Shown here: in pieces, positions 8,760 to 19,076 of the stretch
Position numbering within the stretch: the first letter of the stretch is position 1
Layout: every line of letters starts with the position of its first letter
Source: Mariprofundus sp.
GTDB taxonomy: Bacteria; Pseudomonadota; Zetaproteobacteria; Mariprofundales; Mariprofundaceae
Direction: 5' to 3'
Assembly: GCA_021772775.1 (NCBI GenBank)
Contig: JAJFLH010000027.1
Coordinates: 62,001 to 126,000 of the forward strand
DNA: 64,000 bases
Notes under the pieces: model-generated
The model's input: the letters and a program-made list of their open reading frames with translations, nothing else
Told to the model about the DNA's origin: nothing
Databases searched by the model: none
Program-made: the position numbers and the translations under genes

Positions 8760-11700
8760 ATGCACTTTGCTCCATTCTCTCATCTTCATAATCACTCTGA
8801 TTTCTCCCTGCTGGGGGCTACAACTTCGATTGATGGGTTGCTAAAAAAAGCTGTTGAACACAAGCAGCCTGCCATTGCCTTGACCGATTATGGCAACCTG
8901 TTTGGAGCCATTGAGTTTTACTCCAAAGCGATGCGATTGGGCATCAAGCCGATCCTTGGCTGTGAAGTCTATATCTGTGATGACCATAATATTCGCGTCT
9001 CTGATGGCCCAAGAGGGCCACGTTATCCACAGCTGGTACTGTTGGCGCGCAATAACAAGGGCTGGCAGAACCTTCTAAAGCTTATTTCCGTTTCTTATAT
9101 GGAAGGCTTTTATTATAAACCGCGTGTAGGTAAAGCTTTTTTGGCTGATCATGCCGATGGTCTGATTGCACTCTCCTCCGGCTGGAATGGCGAAGTTGAA
9201 AAATGTTTGCAACAGGGTGATCGACAGGGGGCTAGACAAGCAGCCCTGACCTATAAAGAGCTTTTCCATGAAAATTGTTTCTTCCTTGAGCTGCAACGGC
9301 ATGGGGCATCAGGCCAGGAAGATGTGAATCGTCAGGTAATTGAGTTGGCACATGAGTTGGATATTCCGCTGGTGGCCAGTAATAACTCACATTTCCCGCA
9401 GCGGGAAGATTACCAGTCTTTTGAAGCGATGCTGGCGCTGCAGCAAAATCGCACCTTGAATGATGACGTCTCTGGCCACTTTACACCTGAATATTATCTT
9501 AAATCATATGAGGAGATGGCTGAGCTGTTTGAAGATGTGCCTGAGGCCTTGGAAAATACCATGCACATTGCCAATCGTTGCAATGTGAATCTGCAATTTG
9601 GGCATTATCAACTACCTGATTTTAAGACACCGGGTGATGTTGATTTAAGCACATATATGCGCCAGCAAGCCCATGAGGGTTTGGATTCACGTTGGCCGAC
9701 GATTCTAGCCGGAGAGCCGGAGGCTGATCGTGAGGTATATAACAAGCGCCTGAACTTTGAGCTGGATATTATCGTGGAGATGAAGTTCCCCGGTTACTTT
9801 CTTATCGTATCCGACTTTATTCTGTGGGCCAAACATCAGGATATTCCAGTCGGCCCCGGGCGTGGTTCGGGTGCTGGTTCGCTGGTGGCCTATGTGTTGG
9901 CCATTACCGATCTTGATCCGATTAAATATGGCCTGCTGTTCGAACGTTTTCTGAACCCCGAACGTGTATCGATGCCCGATTTTGATATCGATTTCTGCAT
10001 GTCGCGTCGCGAAGAGGTGATTCGTTATGTGACGCAAAAATATGGTGAAGAGAAGGTTGCCCAGATCATCACCTATGGTTCGATGAAAGCCAAAGCTGTA
10101 GTGCGTGATGTGGGACGTGTGTTGGCCATGGAGCTCTCCAAAGTCAATACTATTGCCAAGCTGATTCCTACCGATATGAAAATGACGCTGGATAAAGCGC
10201 TGGTTGAAGAACCAAAGCTTGCTGAGATGCTCGACAAAGATGATGAGGTGGCGCGCCTGTTTGATCTGGCCAGACGTCTGGAAGGCAAACATCGTAATGC
10301 AGGTAAACATGCTGCCGGAGTCATTATTGCCAGTCGGGATCTGACCGATACCGCACCGCTGTTTAAAGTGGCCGGTGAAGAGGGTAAAGTGGTCCAGTGG
10401 GATATGGGTAATAGTGAGAAAGTCGGGCTGGTGAAGTTCGATTTCCTTGGCCTGAAAACACTGACTGTAATTGATATCGCCTGTAAATTGATCAAGCAGT
10501 TCGATCCACGCCCTGAAGCACAATCTTTTGATATTACCAAGATCTCCATGCATGACGAGCCCACCTTTCAACTCATGCAGCGCGGTCAGACAGGTGCTGT
10601 ATTTCAGGTGGAGTCCTCCGGCATGCGCGATCTTTTGACGCGTCTGTTGCCCGATTGTTTTGAAGATATTATTGCACTGGTGGCACTGTATCGTCCCGGC
10701 CCGTTGGAATCAGGCATGGTGGACACCTTCATCGCCTGTAAACATGGAGATCAGGAAATTGTTTATCTGTTGCCGCAGCTCAAACCTATTTTGCAGGAGA
10801 CCAATGGGGTTATTCTGTATCAGGAACAGGTGATGCAGATTGCGCAGGTTCTGGCCGGCTTTACTCTCGGGCAGGCGGATATGCTGCGTCGTGCGATGGG
10901 TAAGAAAAAACCAGAAGAGATGGCTAAGCAGCGTAAGTTCTTCATGGAAGGTGCAGAAAAAGAGAAGGTGGATCTGGATAAAGCCGAGCAGATTTTTGAT
11001 CTGATGGAGAAATTTGCAGGTTACGGGTTTAATAAATCGCATTCAGCAGCCTATGCCTTGATCTCTTATCAAACAGCCTATTTGAAAACTCACTTTCCAC
11101 ATGCATTTATGGCCGCAACCTGTTCATGCGATATGGGTAATACGGATAAAATCGCATCGCTGGTTACCGATTGTCGCAATATGGGTATTGAGGTGTTGCC
11201 TCCCCATATCAACGCGTCGCAATGGGAGTTTCGTCCGGAGAAGGATGCCATCCGTTATGGCCTTGGTGCGATTAAAGGCGTCGGTGAAGCTGCCGTTAGA
11301 GCGGTGGTTGAAGAGCGTATTCAGAACGGTGGTTTTGATACCTTTGAGGCGATGATTATGCGTGCACCATCACGCACGCTGAATAAACGTATTCTCGAAG
11401 GTATGATTAAAGCCGGGGCACTGCAGGGTCTGATTCCGCATCAAAGTGCTGCTTTGGAAGGTCTGTCTGAGACGCTGGAGAAGTTAAGCAAAAAACGTAA
11501 AGAGTTCGCATCCAACCAGTCGGCGCTGTTTGCCATGGCTGAACCTGAAAGTAATCAGGGTTTTCCTCTGACTGAAATGTGGGGGCCTGGTGATATATTG
11601 CAGGCAGAGCGTGATGTGCTTGGTTTTTATCTGACCGGCCATCCACTGGAATCATTTCTCGGTCGTGCCTCGGGTCTTGGTGATTGTAATTTAAGCCAGC

Positions 11701-12266
11701 TCTCTGAACGCGAAGATGGTGCCCAGATTGTAGTTGCTGTTGGCGTGACAAGTATTCGTCCCTACCACGGTGGGCGTGGAACGATGGCATTTGTGCAGCT
11801 CGAAGATCTGCATGGGCAGGCGGAAATGGTCTGTTTTGCTGATCTCTATAGTGAAGCTGCGGAGCTATTGGTCGCGGATGAACCTCTGTTGGTGGCTGTT
11901 CGTGTGGATAAATCCAGAGGTGATGAGCCGACGTTGGTGGCTGAAGCGATTGCGTCTTTACAGGCTATTTTACCAGAATTGGTCAGTGATATTCAGATTT
12001 CTGCCGCCAGTATTGGCTGGGATGAGGTCACAATAGCGCGGCTGAAAGCCTCAGCGCAGGGAGGCAAAGCACGACTTTCATTCCATGTACGGCTTCCTGA
12101 CGCTAGTCTTGCGATTTTACGGACTGGCCCGTGTATTAGCTGGGATGATGGGGTGAAAGCGCAATTGGATGCACGCTTTTCACCTGAAGCGGTACACCTG
12201 CATTGCAAACCGTGGCAGCCGCAGCTCAAGCAGCAGCCGAAACGAGGCAACTGGTCCAGTAAATGA
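8760..12266 (+). CDS. dnaE: DNA polymerase III alpha subunit
   Basis: A 1168-residue replicative polymerase of the DnaE1 type. It starts with a PHP domain (HLHNHSDFSLLGA). The polymerase core carries GPGRGSGAGSLVAYVLAI and the catalytic PDFDIDF near residue 405. A tandem helix-hairpin-helix region (KGVGEAAVRAVVEER) and a C-terminal OB fold (around VAVGVTSIRP) follow. Length and order match E. coli DnaE (1160 residues). The ATG at 8760 is fixed by the PHP homology that begins within a few residues; the ribosome binding site is weak. It is followed by accA after 66 bases, a gene order also common in gammaproteobacteria. Confidence 0.97.
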   Translation: MHFAPFSHLHNHSDFSLLGATTSIDGLLKKAVEHKQPAIALTDYGNLFGAIEFYSKAMRLGIKPILGCEVYICDDHNIRVSDGPRGPRYPQLVLLARNNKGWQNLLKLISVSYMEGFYYKPRVGKAFLADHADGLIALSSGWNGEVEKCLQQGDRQGARQAALTYKELFHENCFFLELQRHGASGQEDVNRQVIELAHELDIPLVASNNSHFPQREDYQSFEAMLALQQNRTLNDDVSGHFTPEYYLKSYEEMAELFEDVPEALENTMHIANRCNVNLQFGHYQLPDFKTPGDVDLSTYMRQQAHEGLDSRWPTILAGEPEADREVYNKRLNFELDIIVEMKFPGYFLIVSDFILWAKHQDIPVGPGRGSGAGSLVAYVLAITDLDPIKYGLLFERFLNPERVSMPDFDIDFCMSRREEVIRYVTQKYGEEKVAQIITYGSMKAKAVVRDVGRVLAMELSKVNTIAKLIPTDMKMTLDKALVEEPKLAEMLDKDDEVARLFDLARRLEGKHRNAGKHAAGVIIASRDLTDTAPLFKVAGEEGKVVQWDMGNSEKVGLVKFDFLGLKTLTVIDIACKLIKQFDPRPEAQSFDITKISMHDEPTFQLMQRGQTGAVFQVESSGMRDLLTRLLPDCFEDIIALVALYRPGPLESGMVDTFIACKHGDQEIVYLLPQLKPILQETNGVILYQEQVMQIAQVLAGFTLGQADMLRRAMGKKKPEEMAKQRKFFMEGAEKEKVDLDKAEQIFDLMEKFAGYGFNKSHSAAYALISYQTAYLKTHFPHAFMAATCSCDMGNTDKIASLVTDCRNMGIEVLPPHINASQWEFRPEKDAIRYGLGAIKGVGEAAVRAVVEERIQNGGFDTFEAMIMRAPSRTLNKRILEGMIKAGALQGLIPHQSAALEGLSETLEKLSKKRKEFASNQSALFAMAEPESNQGFPLTEMWGPGDILQAERDVLGFYLTGHPLESFLGRASGLGDCNLSQLSEREDGAQIVVAVGVTSIRPYHGGRGTMAFVQLEDLHGQAEMVCFADLYSEAAELLVADEPLLVAVRVDKSRGDEPTLVAEAIASLQAILPELVSDIQISAASIGWDEVTIARLKASAQGGKARLSFHVRLPDASLAILRTGPCISWDDGVKAQLDARFSPEAVHLHCKPWQPQLKQQPKRGNWSSK

Positions 12267-12332
12267 TTGTCCGCTTTAAGCGGGGAAATGTTTCCATGCA
12301 CTGGTTATGGAAGGCCTTAATAGGAGAAATGA

Positions 12333-13286
12333 GTGGCTTATAGTTATCTTGAATTTGAACGCCCCATCGCGGAACTGACATCAAAAATTGATGATTTATC
12401 AGGCATGGGCTCCGGCTCCGGCGTTAATATTGCCGAAGAAGTTGAGCGCCTGAATGAAAAGCGCAACAAGCTAATCGAACAGATCTATAGTAAAGCGACC
12501 CGTTCACAGATTTGTCAGTTATCACGTCATCCTGATAGGCCTTATATTCTGGATTATATTCCAATGATTTTTGATGATTTTCAGGAGTTGCATGGCGATC
12601 GTGCTTTTGCTGATGATGGTGCAATTATAGGCGGTGTAGCCAATTTCCGTGGCAAAAGTGTCATGGTTGTTGGACATCAAAAAGGCCGCGATACCAAAGA
12701 AAAACTCAAACGTAATTTCGGCATGCCACGGCCTGAGGGCTATCGCAAAGCCTTGCGTCTGTTTAAGACGGCTGAGCGCTTTGAGATGCCTGTTCTTACC
12801 TTCATTGATACCGCTGGTGCATGGCCTGGTATTGATGCAGAAGAGCGTGGTCAGAGTGAGGCGATTGCCCGCAACTTACAAGTATTGGCCGGATTGAAAG
12901 TACCTGTTATCTGTACTGTGATTGGTGAAGGCGGTTCTGGCGGTGCGCTGGCTATTGGAGTGGGGGATCGCATGTATATGCAGCAGTTCTCTACCTATTC
13001 AGTGATCTCGCCTGAAGGTTGTGCAGCTATTTTATGGCGCGACAAAGCATTCGCTCCTGAAGCTGCGGAAGCACTTAAACCTACTGCTGTTGATCTGCTG
13101 GAGTTGAAATTAATTGATGCCATTATTCCTGAGCCTAGCGATGGTGCTCACCGTAACGCAAAAGAAGCGGCCAGATTGATCTCCGAGGTACTGGATAAAT
13201 CTCTGGATCAGTTGATGGCTATGCCGCAGGATCAACTGCTGGCAGGGCGCGAAAAACGTCTGCGTAACCTGGGTCAGTTTAATTAA
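12333..13286 (+). CDS. accA: Acetyl-CoA carboxylase carboxyltransferase subunit alpha
   Basis: A 317-residue subunit that, with AccD, transfers the carboxyl group from carboxybiotin to acetyl-CoA in the first step of fatty acid synthesis. It shows the family start ([15 protein letters not shown]), the crotonase-like core ([24 protein letters not shown], in part) and the [15 protein letters not shown] oxyanion loop. Translation starts at a GTG (12333) preceded by AGGAG at 12322-12326. Its stop overlaps the ATG of dapE by one base. Confidence 0.96.
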   Translation: MAYSYLEFERPIAELTSKIDDLSGMGSGSGVNIAEEVERLNEKRNKLIEQIYSKATRSQICQLSRHPDRPYILDYIPMIFDDFQELHGDRAFADDGAIIGGVANFRGKSVMVVGHQKGRDTKEKLKRNFGMPRPEGYRKALRLFKTAERFEMPVLTFIDTAGAWPGIDAEERGQSEAIARNLQVLAGLKVPVICTVIGEGGSGGALAIGVGDRMYMQQFSTYSVISPEGCAAILWRDKAFAPEAAEALKPTAVDLLELKLIDAIIPEPSDGAHRNAKEAARLISEVLDKSLDQLMAMPQDQLLAGREKRLRNLGQFN

Positions 13287-14443
13287 TGCAATCGGATTCT
13301 TCGACCACATCCCCATTTAGTATTGCTACCAACATTGCAGTTAAACTTATCCAGCGCGAATCGGTCACGCCAGAGGATGGCGGTTGCCAGAACTATATTA
13401 AAACACTGTTGTCACCGCTTGGTTTTGTGCGTACATCGGTTGATACAGGCGGCATCACCAATAGTATTTATACGCGTATAGGCGAATTAAACGGTACATT
13501 GGCTTTTGCCGGTCATACCGATGTGGTTCCGACAGGCCCTGCAGAGTTATGGCCGCATCCACCGTTTGCTGCAGTGATTGATGATGGTGTATTGCATGGC
13601 CGTGGTGCTCAGGATATGAAGGGTGGCGTGGCGTGTTGGATTGCTGCTGTGGCTGGTTTGTGCGGAGAATATACGCCGATTCCAACGATTCAAATGCTCA
13701 TTACTTCTGATGAAGAAGGTGATTCGATTGATGGTACCATCCGTATTTTGGAATATATGCAGTCCGATGGCACATTGCCGGACGCTGCCATTATTGGCGA
13801 GCCATCTTGTGCAAAGTTAGTTGGTGATACAATCCGTCGCGGTCGTCGTGGGGTGGTACAGGTTCGAGCTACTTTCCATGGTAAACAAGGCCATTCGGCT
13901 TATCCGCAGGATGCTGATAACGCCATTCATAGGGCTGCACCTGCGCTAGCCAGGGTTGCCGCCATTGAGTGGGGAGAGCCCGCATTGGGTTTTCCTGCCA
14001 CCAGTTGCCAGATCACCAATGTGAATGGTGGTACAGGTGCAACGAATGTGATTCCAGGCAGCTGTGAGGCGTTAATCGATATTCGTTACAATCCGGGTAA
14101 TGATTTTGATGAAATCAAAGCGGCTATTGAAGCTGCATGTGAAGATAGTGAGACCACACTGGACTTTGACCATGTTGCGATCGCCTTTTCCACGCCTGAT
14201 GGCCCATTTTTAGATCAAGTTTGCGCTAGCATTAAAAAAGTTACTGGTATTGAAACTGTGCGTGATACCGGCGGTGGCACGTCAGATGGGCGTTTTTTGG
14301 CTGCCGCAGGCATTGCAGTGGCTGAGTTAGGCACAACCAATAGCACTATTCATCAGATTGGTGAGCAGGTGGCTATCGCTGAACTGGATATACTGACAAA
14401 AATCTATAGTGATATAATTGAAAACTTCGAGGTTCAAGCATGA
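13286..14443 (+). CDS. dapE: Succinyl-diaminopimelate desuccinylase
   Basis: A 385-residue M20 zinc peptidase-family enzyme that removes succinate from N-succinyl-LL-diaminopimelate in lysine and peptidoglycan synthesis. Zinc ligands and catalytic residues are in [31 protein letters not shown] and GEPSC. The C-terminal GTSDGRF and the GTTNSTIHQ histidine segment complete the site. The ATG overlaps the accA stop (TAATG), and its own stop overlaps queF (ATGA), so accA-dapE-queF are translationally coupled. dapF, the next step of the same pathway, follows two genes later. Confidence 0.95.
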   Translation: MQSDSSTTSPFSIATNIAVKLIQRESVTPEDGGCQNYIKTLLSPLGFVRTSVDTGGITNSIYTRIGELNGTLAFAGHTDVVPTGPAELWPHPPFAAVIDDGVLHGRGAQDMKGGVACWIAAVAGLCGEYTPIPTIQMLITSDEEGDSIDGTIRILEYMQSDGTLPDAAIIGEPSCAKLVGDTIRRGRRGVVQVRATFHGKQGHSAYPQDADNAIHRAAPALARVAAIEWGEPALGFPATSCQITNVNGGTGATNVIPGSCEALIDIRYNPGNDFDEIKAAIEAACEDSETTLDFDHVAIAFSTPDGPFLDQVCASIKKVTGIETVRDTGGGTSDGRFLAAAGIAVAELGTTNSTIHQIGEQVAIAELDILTKIYSDIIENFEVQA

Positions 14444-14832
14444 CCGTTTCTACTGATAATGAGACATTGGGCGCACAGATCAATCGTCCTGAAAAAGATT
14501 TAGAGATATTCGATAACCCGAATCCGGAACGCGATTATCATATCCGTATCGATTCGCCTGAATTTACCTGCTTATGCCCTAAAACAGGTCAGCCTGATTT
14601 TGCTGAAATTAAATTGGACTATGTGCCAGACCAGCGCTGTGTCGAATTGAAGTCACTCAAGCTATACTACTGGAGTTTTCGCGATGAGGGTCATTTCCAT
14701 GAAAAAGTGACCAATATGATTGCCGATGATCTGATTAAGCTGCTTGATCCGCGTTATCTGAAAGTTCAGGCAGTATTTAATGTGCGCGGCGGTGTTTATA
14801 CCACTGTCGAAGTCGAACATCGCAAGGCTTAA
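14440..14832 (+). CDS. queF: NADPH-dependent 7-cyano-7-deazaguanine reductase
   Basis: A 130-residue T-fold enzyme that reduces preQ0 to preQ1 in queuosine tRNA modification. The nucleophilic cysteine lies in [14 protein letters not shown], and the family motif is [15 protein letters not shown]. It is the short, single-domain form (as in Bacillus), not the long two-domain form of E. coli. The ATG overlaps the dapE stop by four bases. Confidence 0.95.
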   Translation: MTVSTDNETLGAQINRPEKDLEIFDNPNPERDYHIRIDSPEFTCLCPKTGQPDFAEIKLDYVPDQRCVELKSLKLYYWSFRDEGHFHEKVTNMIADDLIKLLDPRYLKVQAVFNVRGGVYTTVEVEHRKA

Positions 14833-14840
14833 TTGGTATT

Positions 14841-15551
14841 ATGACATCTCTTCCATTCACTAAGATGCAGGCACAGGGCAACGACTTTATCGTGCTCAAT
14901 GGCCTGACTACAGAACTACCGCTTTTGAATGTCGCTTTTGTGCGTCGCATTACCGAACGTCGTTACGGTATTGGCTGTGATCAATTGCTGGTGCTTGAAA
15001 AGTCCGAAACTGCCGATGCTGCTATGCGTATTTTTAACAGCGATGGATCTGAAGCTGCCAATTGCGGCAATGGCCTGCGTTGTGTGGGGCAGTTGCTCAT
15101 GCAAGAGCTGGGCAAAGAGTGCGTTACGATTGCTCTGGCTGATCGAGACGTACACGCAGAAACTACGGTTAATGGCATCTGTGTAGATATGGGGGCTGCA
15201 ACTGTTACAGACTCCACCGATGCGCATGTTGATATCGATATCGGCAATGAACATAGTGTGTTTTTTGATGCGACTGAAGAGTTTCCGACAGACCGTAATG
15301 TTGAAATCGTCACAGGCCAGATCGCCAGCCATGTTTATATCGATATCATCGAGCGTGGCAGTGGTCGAACATTGGCATGTGGTACAGGCGCTTGTGCTAC
15401 GGCAGCTGCGATCTGGTTTAAGGAAGGGGAAGTACGTCCGCTAACCATTGAGATGCCGGGTGGCACGGTGACGGTGTCAGGCTGTGCTAAGAACATTACG
15501 CTGGAAGGGCCTGTTAGAAAGACTTTCGACGGTGTTTTTTCAATCTATTAA
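14841..15551 (+). CDS. dapF: Diaminopimelate epimerase (short form)
   Basis: A 236-residue enzyme converting LL- to meso-diaminopimelate. Both catalytic cysteines are present, in SEAANCGNGLRC and ACGTGACATA, and the N-terminal FTKMQAQGNDFIVL is typical. It is about 40 residues shorter than most DapF proteins (about 275): the middle part between MGAATV and GNEHSVFF is compressed, and the usual GNPH reads GNEH. The active-site segments are intact, so I expect it to work. It starts eight bases after the queF stop and ends the accA-dapE-queF-dapF run. Confidence 0.9.
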   Translation: MTSLPFTKMQAQGNDFIVLNGLTTELPLLNVAFVRRITERRYGIGCDQLLVLEKSETADAAMRIFNSDGSEAANCGNGLRCVGQLLMQELGKECVTIALADRDVHAETTVNGICVDMGAATVTDSTDAHVDIDIGNEHSVFFDATEEFPTDRNVEIVTGQIASHVYIDIIERGSGRTLACGTGACATAAAIWFKEGEVRPLTIEMPGGTVTVSGCAKNITLEGPVRKTFDGVFSIY

Positions 15552-15635
15552 GGTGCTTTGATCTGCGAGCTTGAATTTGAATAAGCTTAACTACGCTGTG
15601 AAACGGGCTGTTTTTCCCGACATCATAATTCGTAC

Positions 15636-15663
15636 TTGCATCTGACAACTTTTATCCCATAAT
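15636..15663 (+). promoter_or_regulatory. Possible promoter of tRNA-Phe
   Basis: TTGCAT and CATAAT are spaced by 16 bases, followed by a GC-rich discriminator (CCGGCC) of the kind seen at growth-rate-controlled stable RNA genes. The tRNA begins 25 bases further on. The -35 match is only partial. Confidence 0.45.
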
Positions 15664-15688
15664 CCGGCCTCCCGAAAGGGACGTCTGA

Positions 15689-15764
<76 letters not shown>

Positions 15765-15772
15765 CATAGAAA

Positions 15773-15801
15773 GGATCTACGGAAACGTAGGTCCTTTTTT
15801 T
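15773..15801 (+). terminator. Terminator of tRNA-Phe
   Basis: A nine-pair stem (GGATCTACG with CGTAGGTCC, one G-T pair) closed by a GAAA tetraloop is followed by seven Ts. It begins nine bases after the tRNA. Confidence 0.9.
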
Positions 15802-15967
15802 GTGCCTCCCTCCGAGATAACTTAGCAAGCCAGTGTGCTATGCTTTCACGTTGCATGATTCTCTTTGAGGTATTACTTAGACCTCGCCTTGGTTGCGGTC
15901 ATCGCTTTCTTCTCTATGCTAGCTACTTAAGATTAGTGACTGATGGAATGGGGGGGCAGGCATATCA

Positions 15968-16792
15968 ATGACTCATGCTAGGGATCAATCCTCAACACTG
16001 GAGTTTAAGAGAGAGACTCAGCTCATAGAGGCGTTGGCTGTCTCTGAGCAACGTTATCAACAGGCTGAACAGGAACTTTTACAGCTCAATGAGCAGCTGA
16101 AGCAGTGCACTACTGAACTGCAGGCAACTCACAAGGTGCATGAAAGCTTTTGCCACTCAATCTCGCATGACTTACGTGCACCTTTGCGCGCGATGGCTGG
16201 TTTTTCTCAAGCCCTGCTTGAAGATTACAGTGATAAGCTTGATGAGCCTGGAGAGGATTACCTGCAGCGTGTGCAGCACTCAGCCCAAAAGATGGAGACC
16301 ATGATAGATGCTCTGTTGTGTGTCTCGCGTTTGGATCGAAATAGGGTACAAAAAACAGCAGTGGATCTCACTGCTTTGAGCAGAGAAGTATATGCTTCAG
16401 TAAGCAGCCAACAGGGTCAGGCGCAGGCTGAATTTATCGTTCAGGACGGCATCTATCTCCAGGCAGATAAAAGTTTACTCCAAAAAGCTTTGCATCAGCT
16501 CATTGATAATGCGCTGAAATTCAGTGTCAAACAGCCATCACCACGCATCGAGATTACGCTCAGGCAGGATGGGGAGCAGCAGGTCTGTTGTATTGCAGAT
16601 AATGGTGTCGGATTTGATATGATATATGCCCATAAGCTGTTTCAACCGTTTCAGCGCTTGCACGGAGTAAGTGAGTATCCTGGTTGCGGTATTGGCTTGG
16701 TGATTGTTCAACATATTATTCAACGCCATGGCGGCCGGGTTTGGGCAGAAGCTGAGCTCAATAGGGGAGCTAGATTTTGCTTCGTTATATAA
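15968..16792 (+). CDS. Cytoplasmic sensor histidine kinase without sensor domain
   Basis: A 274-residue kinase with an N-terminal coiled coil (about 20-55), a HisKA box (SHDLRAPLRAM, near residue 67) and an ATPase domain with N box (LIDNALKF), DNGVGF and a G2 box reading GCGIGL instead of GTGIGL. There is no membrane segment or PAS domain. It closely resembles the C-terminal third of the next protein (matching APLR-x-M-x-GFS, FQPFQRLH, IWCEAE/VWAEAE), so the two look like a tandem duplication. Its end overlaps the next gene by 16 bases. It is the first gene of a four-gene phosphorelay operon. Confidence 0.88.
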   Translation: MTHARDQSSTLEFKRETQLIEALAVSEQRYQQAEQELLQLNEQLKQCTTELQATHKVHESFCHSISHDLRAPLRAMAGFSQALLEDYSDKLDEPGEDYLQRVQHSAQKMETMIDALLCVSRLDRNRVQKTAVDLTALSREVYASVSSQQGQAQAEFIVQDGIYLQADKSLLQKALHQLIDNALKFSVKQPSPRIEITLRQDGEQQVCCIADNGVGFDMIYAHKLFQPFQRLHGVSEYPGCGIGLVIVQHIIQRHGGRVWAEAELNRGARFCFVI

Positions 16793-18615
16793 ACAGGGGA
16801 AATCTGCGCGGATTATTAACCTTTATCCTTGGTTTATTATTGACCTTGTTGATGGTGTTCGAACTGCAGGAGCATGGCGAACAGGATCAACTCAATAGAC
16901 TCGATGATATTGCCGAGCAGCATGCTGCTCTGATTCGTTTGGGTGTTTTACATGTAAATGAAGAAGTTGAAAGTACAGCAGCATTTATCAGCGATGATTT
17001 TTTGGAACATGATAATAATATGTTAAATGCGCTCAGGGACTATCAAACTTTTACCCGTCGTATTACTGGTGATAACGCATATGTTCTGGCATTGGAGTGG
17101 GTGCCTTACGTTACACATAATCGGCGCGTTGAATTTGAAAGCTGGATGCGTAAAGCTGGTTTCAGTGATTTTCACTTTATCGAGCGTGGAAACGATGGGG
17201 CTATGCTTGTTGCGAGCGAAAGAGACAGTTATTTTCCGGTATATTTTATTGAACCGATGGAAAACAATGAAGCCGCACATGGCTTTGATTTAGGCTCCAA
17301 CCCTGTACGTCTCAAAGCTATTTTAGCTGCTATGGAATCAGGTGAGGCAACGGCAACTGAGTCGCTTCGATTGCTGCAGGCTCCTGAATTAGGTAACTCT
17401 TTTCTCTATTTATATCCGGTGTATAAAAAAAGTATATCTGAGCAAGGGGATAAGAAAATATTCATCGGCATTACTCTGGCTGTGCTGAATGTCGAGATGC
17501 TTGTGCGCAACAGTGTGGCTGCGTTGAAACAAAAAAAACTCCACTTTTCGGTTTATGATGTTGATGGGAGTCAGCAGGATTTACTTTATACACATGGCAA
17601 AGTCAGGGGTTCTACAGAGCCAGTTACTAGTAAATTTATAAAAGTGGCAGATCGCAGCTGGCGTATTGATTTCTGGACAGAGGACTCCTTTGTCTCAGAA
17701 GATAGGAAGTGGGTCACCTTGGCGACGCTGTTTGCAGGTGTTGCCCTGTCACTGTTGTTAGGTCTTTATCTGAACGTTTTACAGGGACGTAATCGTACTA
17801 TTCAGCAGCGTGTTGATGAGCAGACCAGAGAGTTGCGTAATAGCATTCAAGAGCGTCAGCATGCAGAGCAAGAGGTCAGGAAACTCAATGTAGAGCTGGA
17901 GCGGCGGGTGGAGAAGCGCACTGCAGAGCTGGCGACAAGTAATCGGGAGCTGGAGGCATTCTGTTATTCGGTATCGCATGATCTACGTGCACCGTTACGT
18001 AGTATGGGGGGATTTTCCAATATCCTGATCGAAGATTATGGGGCGCAGATTGATGCGATGGGGCAGAGCCATCTTCAACGCATTGCTGGATCAGCCAGAC
18101 AGATGGGCACCTTGATCGATGATTTGTTAAATCTATCGCGTATTAATCGGGAAGCGATGTCCCGGGAAAAGGTCAATCTCACGCTATTGGCAGGAGAGTT
18201 TGCCGAACTGCTGCAAGAGCAGGAGCCTGAACGGCAGCTGGAGTTTACTATTCAGGATGACGTATTTGGATATGGCGACAAACATTTACTTCGTTTGGTG
18301 ATGCAAAATTTATTTGAAAATGCTGTTAAATATAGTGCCAAAGAGGATGTCTCGCGTATTGTATTTGGAGTGAATTCGAGCGCAAATGGACAGCTCTATT
18401 TTGTCCGTGATAATGGCGTTGGCTTTGACATGGACCATGCAAATAAAATATTTCAGCCTTTCCAGCGTTTGCATGCGATGAGCGAGTTTGAAGGCACTGG
18501 CATTGGATTGGCGACGGTGCATCGTATTATAGAGCGCCATCAAGGCCGTATTTGGTGTGAGGCTGAAGTTGGGCAGGGTGCTGTGTTTTATTTTGAATTA
18601 GGATTTGAGAGGTGA
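16777..18615 (+). CDS. CHASE-domain membrane histidine kinase
   Basis: A 612-residue kinase. An N-terminal membrane segment (about 10-28) leads to a periplasmic CHASE-like domain (about 45-270, with ALEWVPYV and DLGSNPVRLKAI). A second membrane segment follows near 305-330, then a coiled coil, HisKA (SHDLRAPLRSMGGFS) and an ATPase domain (DNGVGFD, GTGIGLATV). CHASE domains bind small extracellular ligands; the ligand here is unknown. The start is a TTG at 16777, seven bases after AGGGGAG and inside the end of the preceding kinase gene. The stop overlaps the response-regulator leader, so translation is coupled. Confidence 0.88.
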   Translation: MLRYINRGNLRGLLTFILGLLLTLLMVFELQEHGEQDQLNRLDDIAEQHAALIRLGVLHVNEEVESTAAFISDDFLEHDNNMLNALRDYQTFTRRITGDNAYVLALEWVPYVTHNRRVEFESWMRKAGFSDFHFIERGNDGAMLVASERDSYFPVYFIEPMENNEAAHGFDLGSNPVRLKAILAAMESGEATATESLRLLQAPELGNSFLYLYPVYKKSISEQGDKKIFIGITLAVLNVEMLVRNSVAALKQKKLHFSVYDVDGSQQDLLYTHGKVRGSTEPVTSKFIKVADRSWRIDFWTEDSFVSEDRKWVTLATLFAGVALSLLLGLYLNVLQGRNRTIQQRVDEQTRELRNSIQERQHAEQEVRKLNVELERRVEKRTAELATSNRELEAFCYSVSHDLRAPLRSMGGFSNILIEDYGAQIDAMGQSHLQRIAGSARQMGTLIDDLLNLSRINREAMSREKVNLTLLAGEFAELLQEQEPERQLEFTIQDDVFGYGDKHLLRLVMQNLFENAVKYSAKEDVSRIVFGVNSSANGQLYFVRDNGVGFDMDHANKIFQPFQRLHAMSEFEGTGIGLATVHRIIERHQGRIWCEAEVGQGAVFYFELGFER

Positions 18616-18617
18616 TC

Positions 18618-19076
18618 ATGAGAGAAACGATGTTGTTGGTTGAAGACAATCCTGATGATGAAGCGTTGACCTTACGTGTACTCAATAAACACAAAATATG
18701 GAATGATATCGTAGTAGCCCGTGACGGTGCGGAAGCGTTAGATTACCTGTTTGGCAGTGGAGTCTATGCAGATCGTGATACAAGTCAGATGCCCGAAGTC
18801 ATTTTGCTCGATTTAAAACTGCCTAAAATTGATGGTTTGGAAGTATTGCGTCGTTTGCGCGCAGATGAGCGTAGCAAATTGATCCCGGTTGTTATTTTCA
18901 CCTCTTCCAGTGAAGAGCAGGATATGATTACCGGTTATGATCTGGGGGCTAACAGCTATGTCCGCAAGCCTGTGGACTTTAATCAATTCTCTGAAGCTGT
19001 TGCTGAGCTTGGTATGTATTGGAAGCTACTTAATCAAACGCCGGAACAATTAAAGGTAGGCAGCAAGAGTGAGTAA
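18618..19076 (+). CDS. Single-domain response regulator (Rcp1-like)
   Basis: A 152-residue receiver domain with no output domain. The acidic pocket is VEDNPDD, the phosphoacceptor aspartate is in LLDLKLPKIDG, and the conserved Thr/Ser and Lys are in FTSSSEE and RKPVD. The long loop between strands is typical of Rcp1-type regulators paired with phytochrome-like kinases. I chose the ATG at 18618, five bases after GAGAGG, over the GTG at 18612. It probably takes phosphate from one of the two upstream kinases; it overlaps the next gene by eight bases. Confidence 0.9.
   Translation: MRETMLLVEDNPDDEALTLRVLNKHKIWNDIVVARDGAEALDYLFGSGVYADRDTSQMPEVILLDLKLPKIDGLEVLRRLRADERSKLIPVVIFTSSSEEQDMITGYDLGANSYVRKPVDFNQFSEAVAELGMYWKLLNQTPEQLKVGSKSE

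Noticed and set aside
9705-10571. 288-codon open frame on the minus strand inside dnaE
   Set aside because: It lies wholly antisense to conserved polymerase motifs, has no ribosome binding site and reads as low-quality His/Phe-rich sequence; it is a shadow of dnaE codon bias.
15600-15625. Terminator after dapF (CGGG ... CCCG around a T run)
   Set aside because: The stem is only four pairs and the Ts lie in the loop, not after it.
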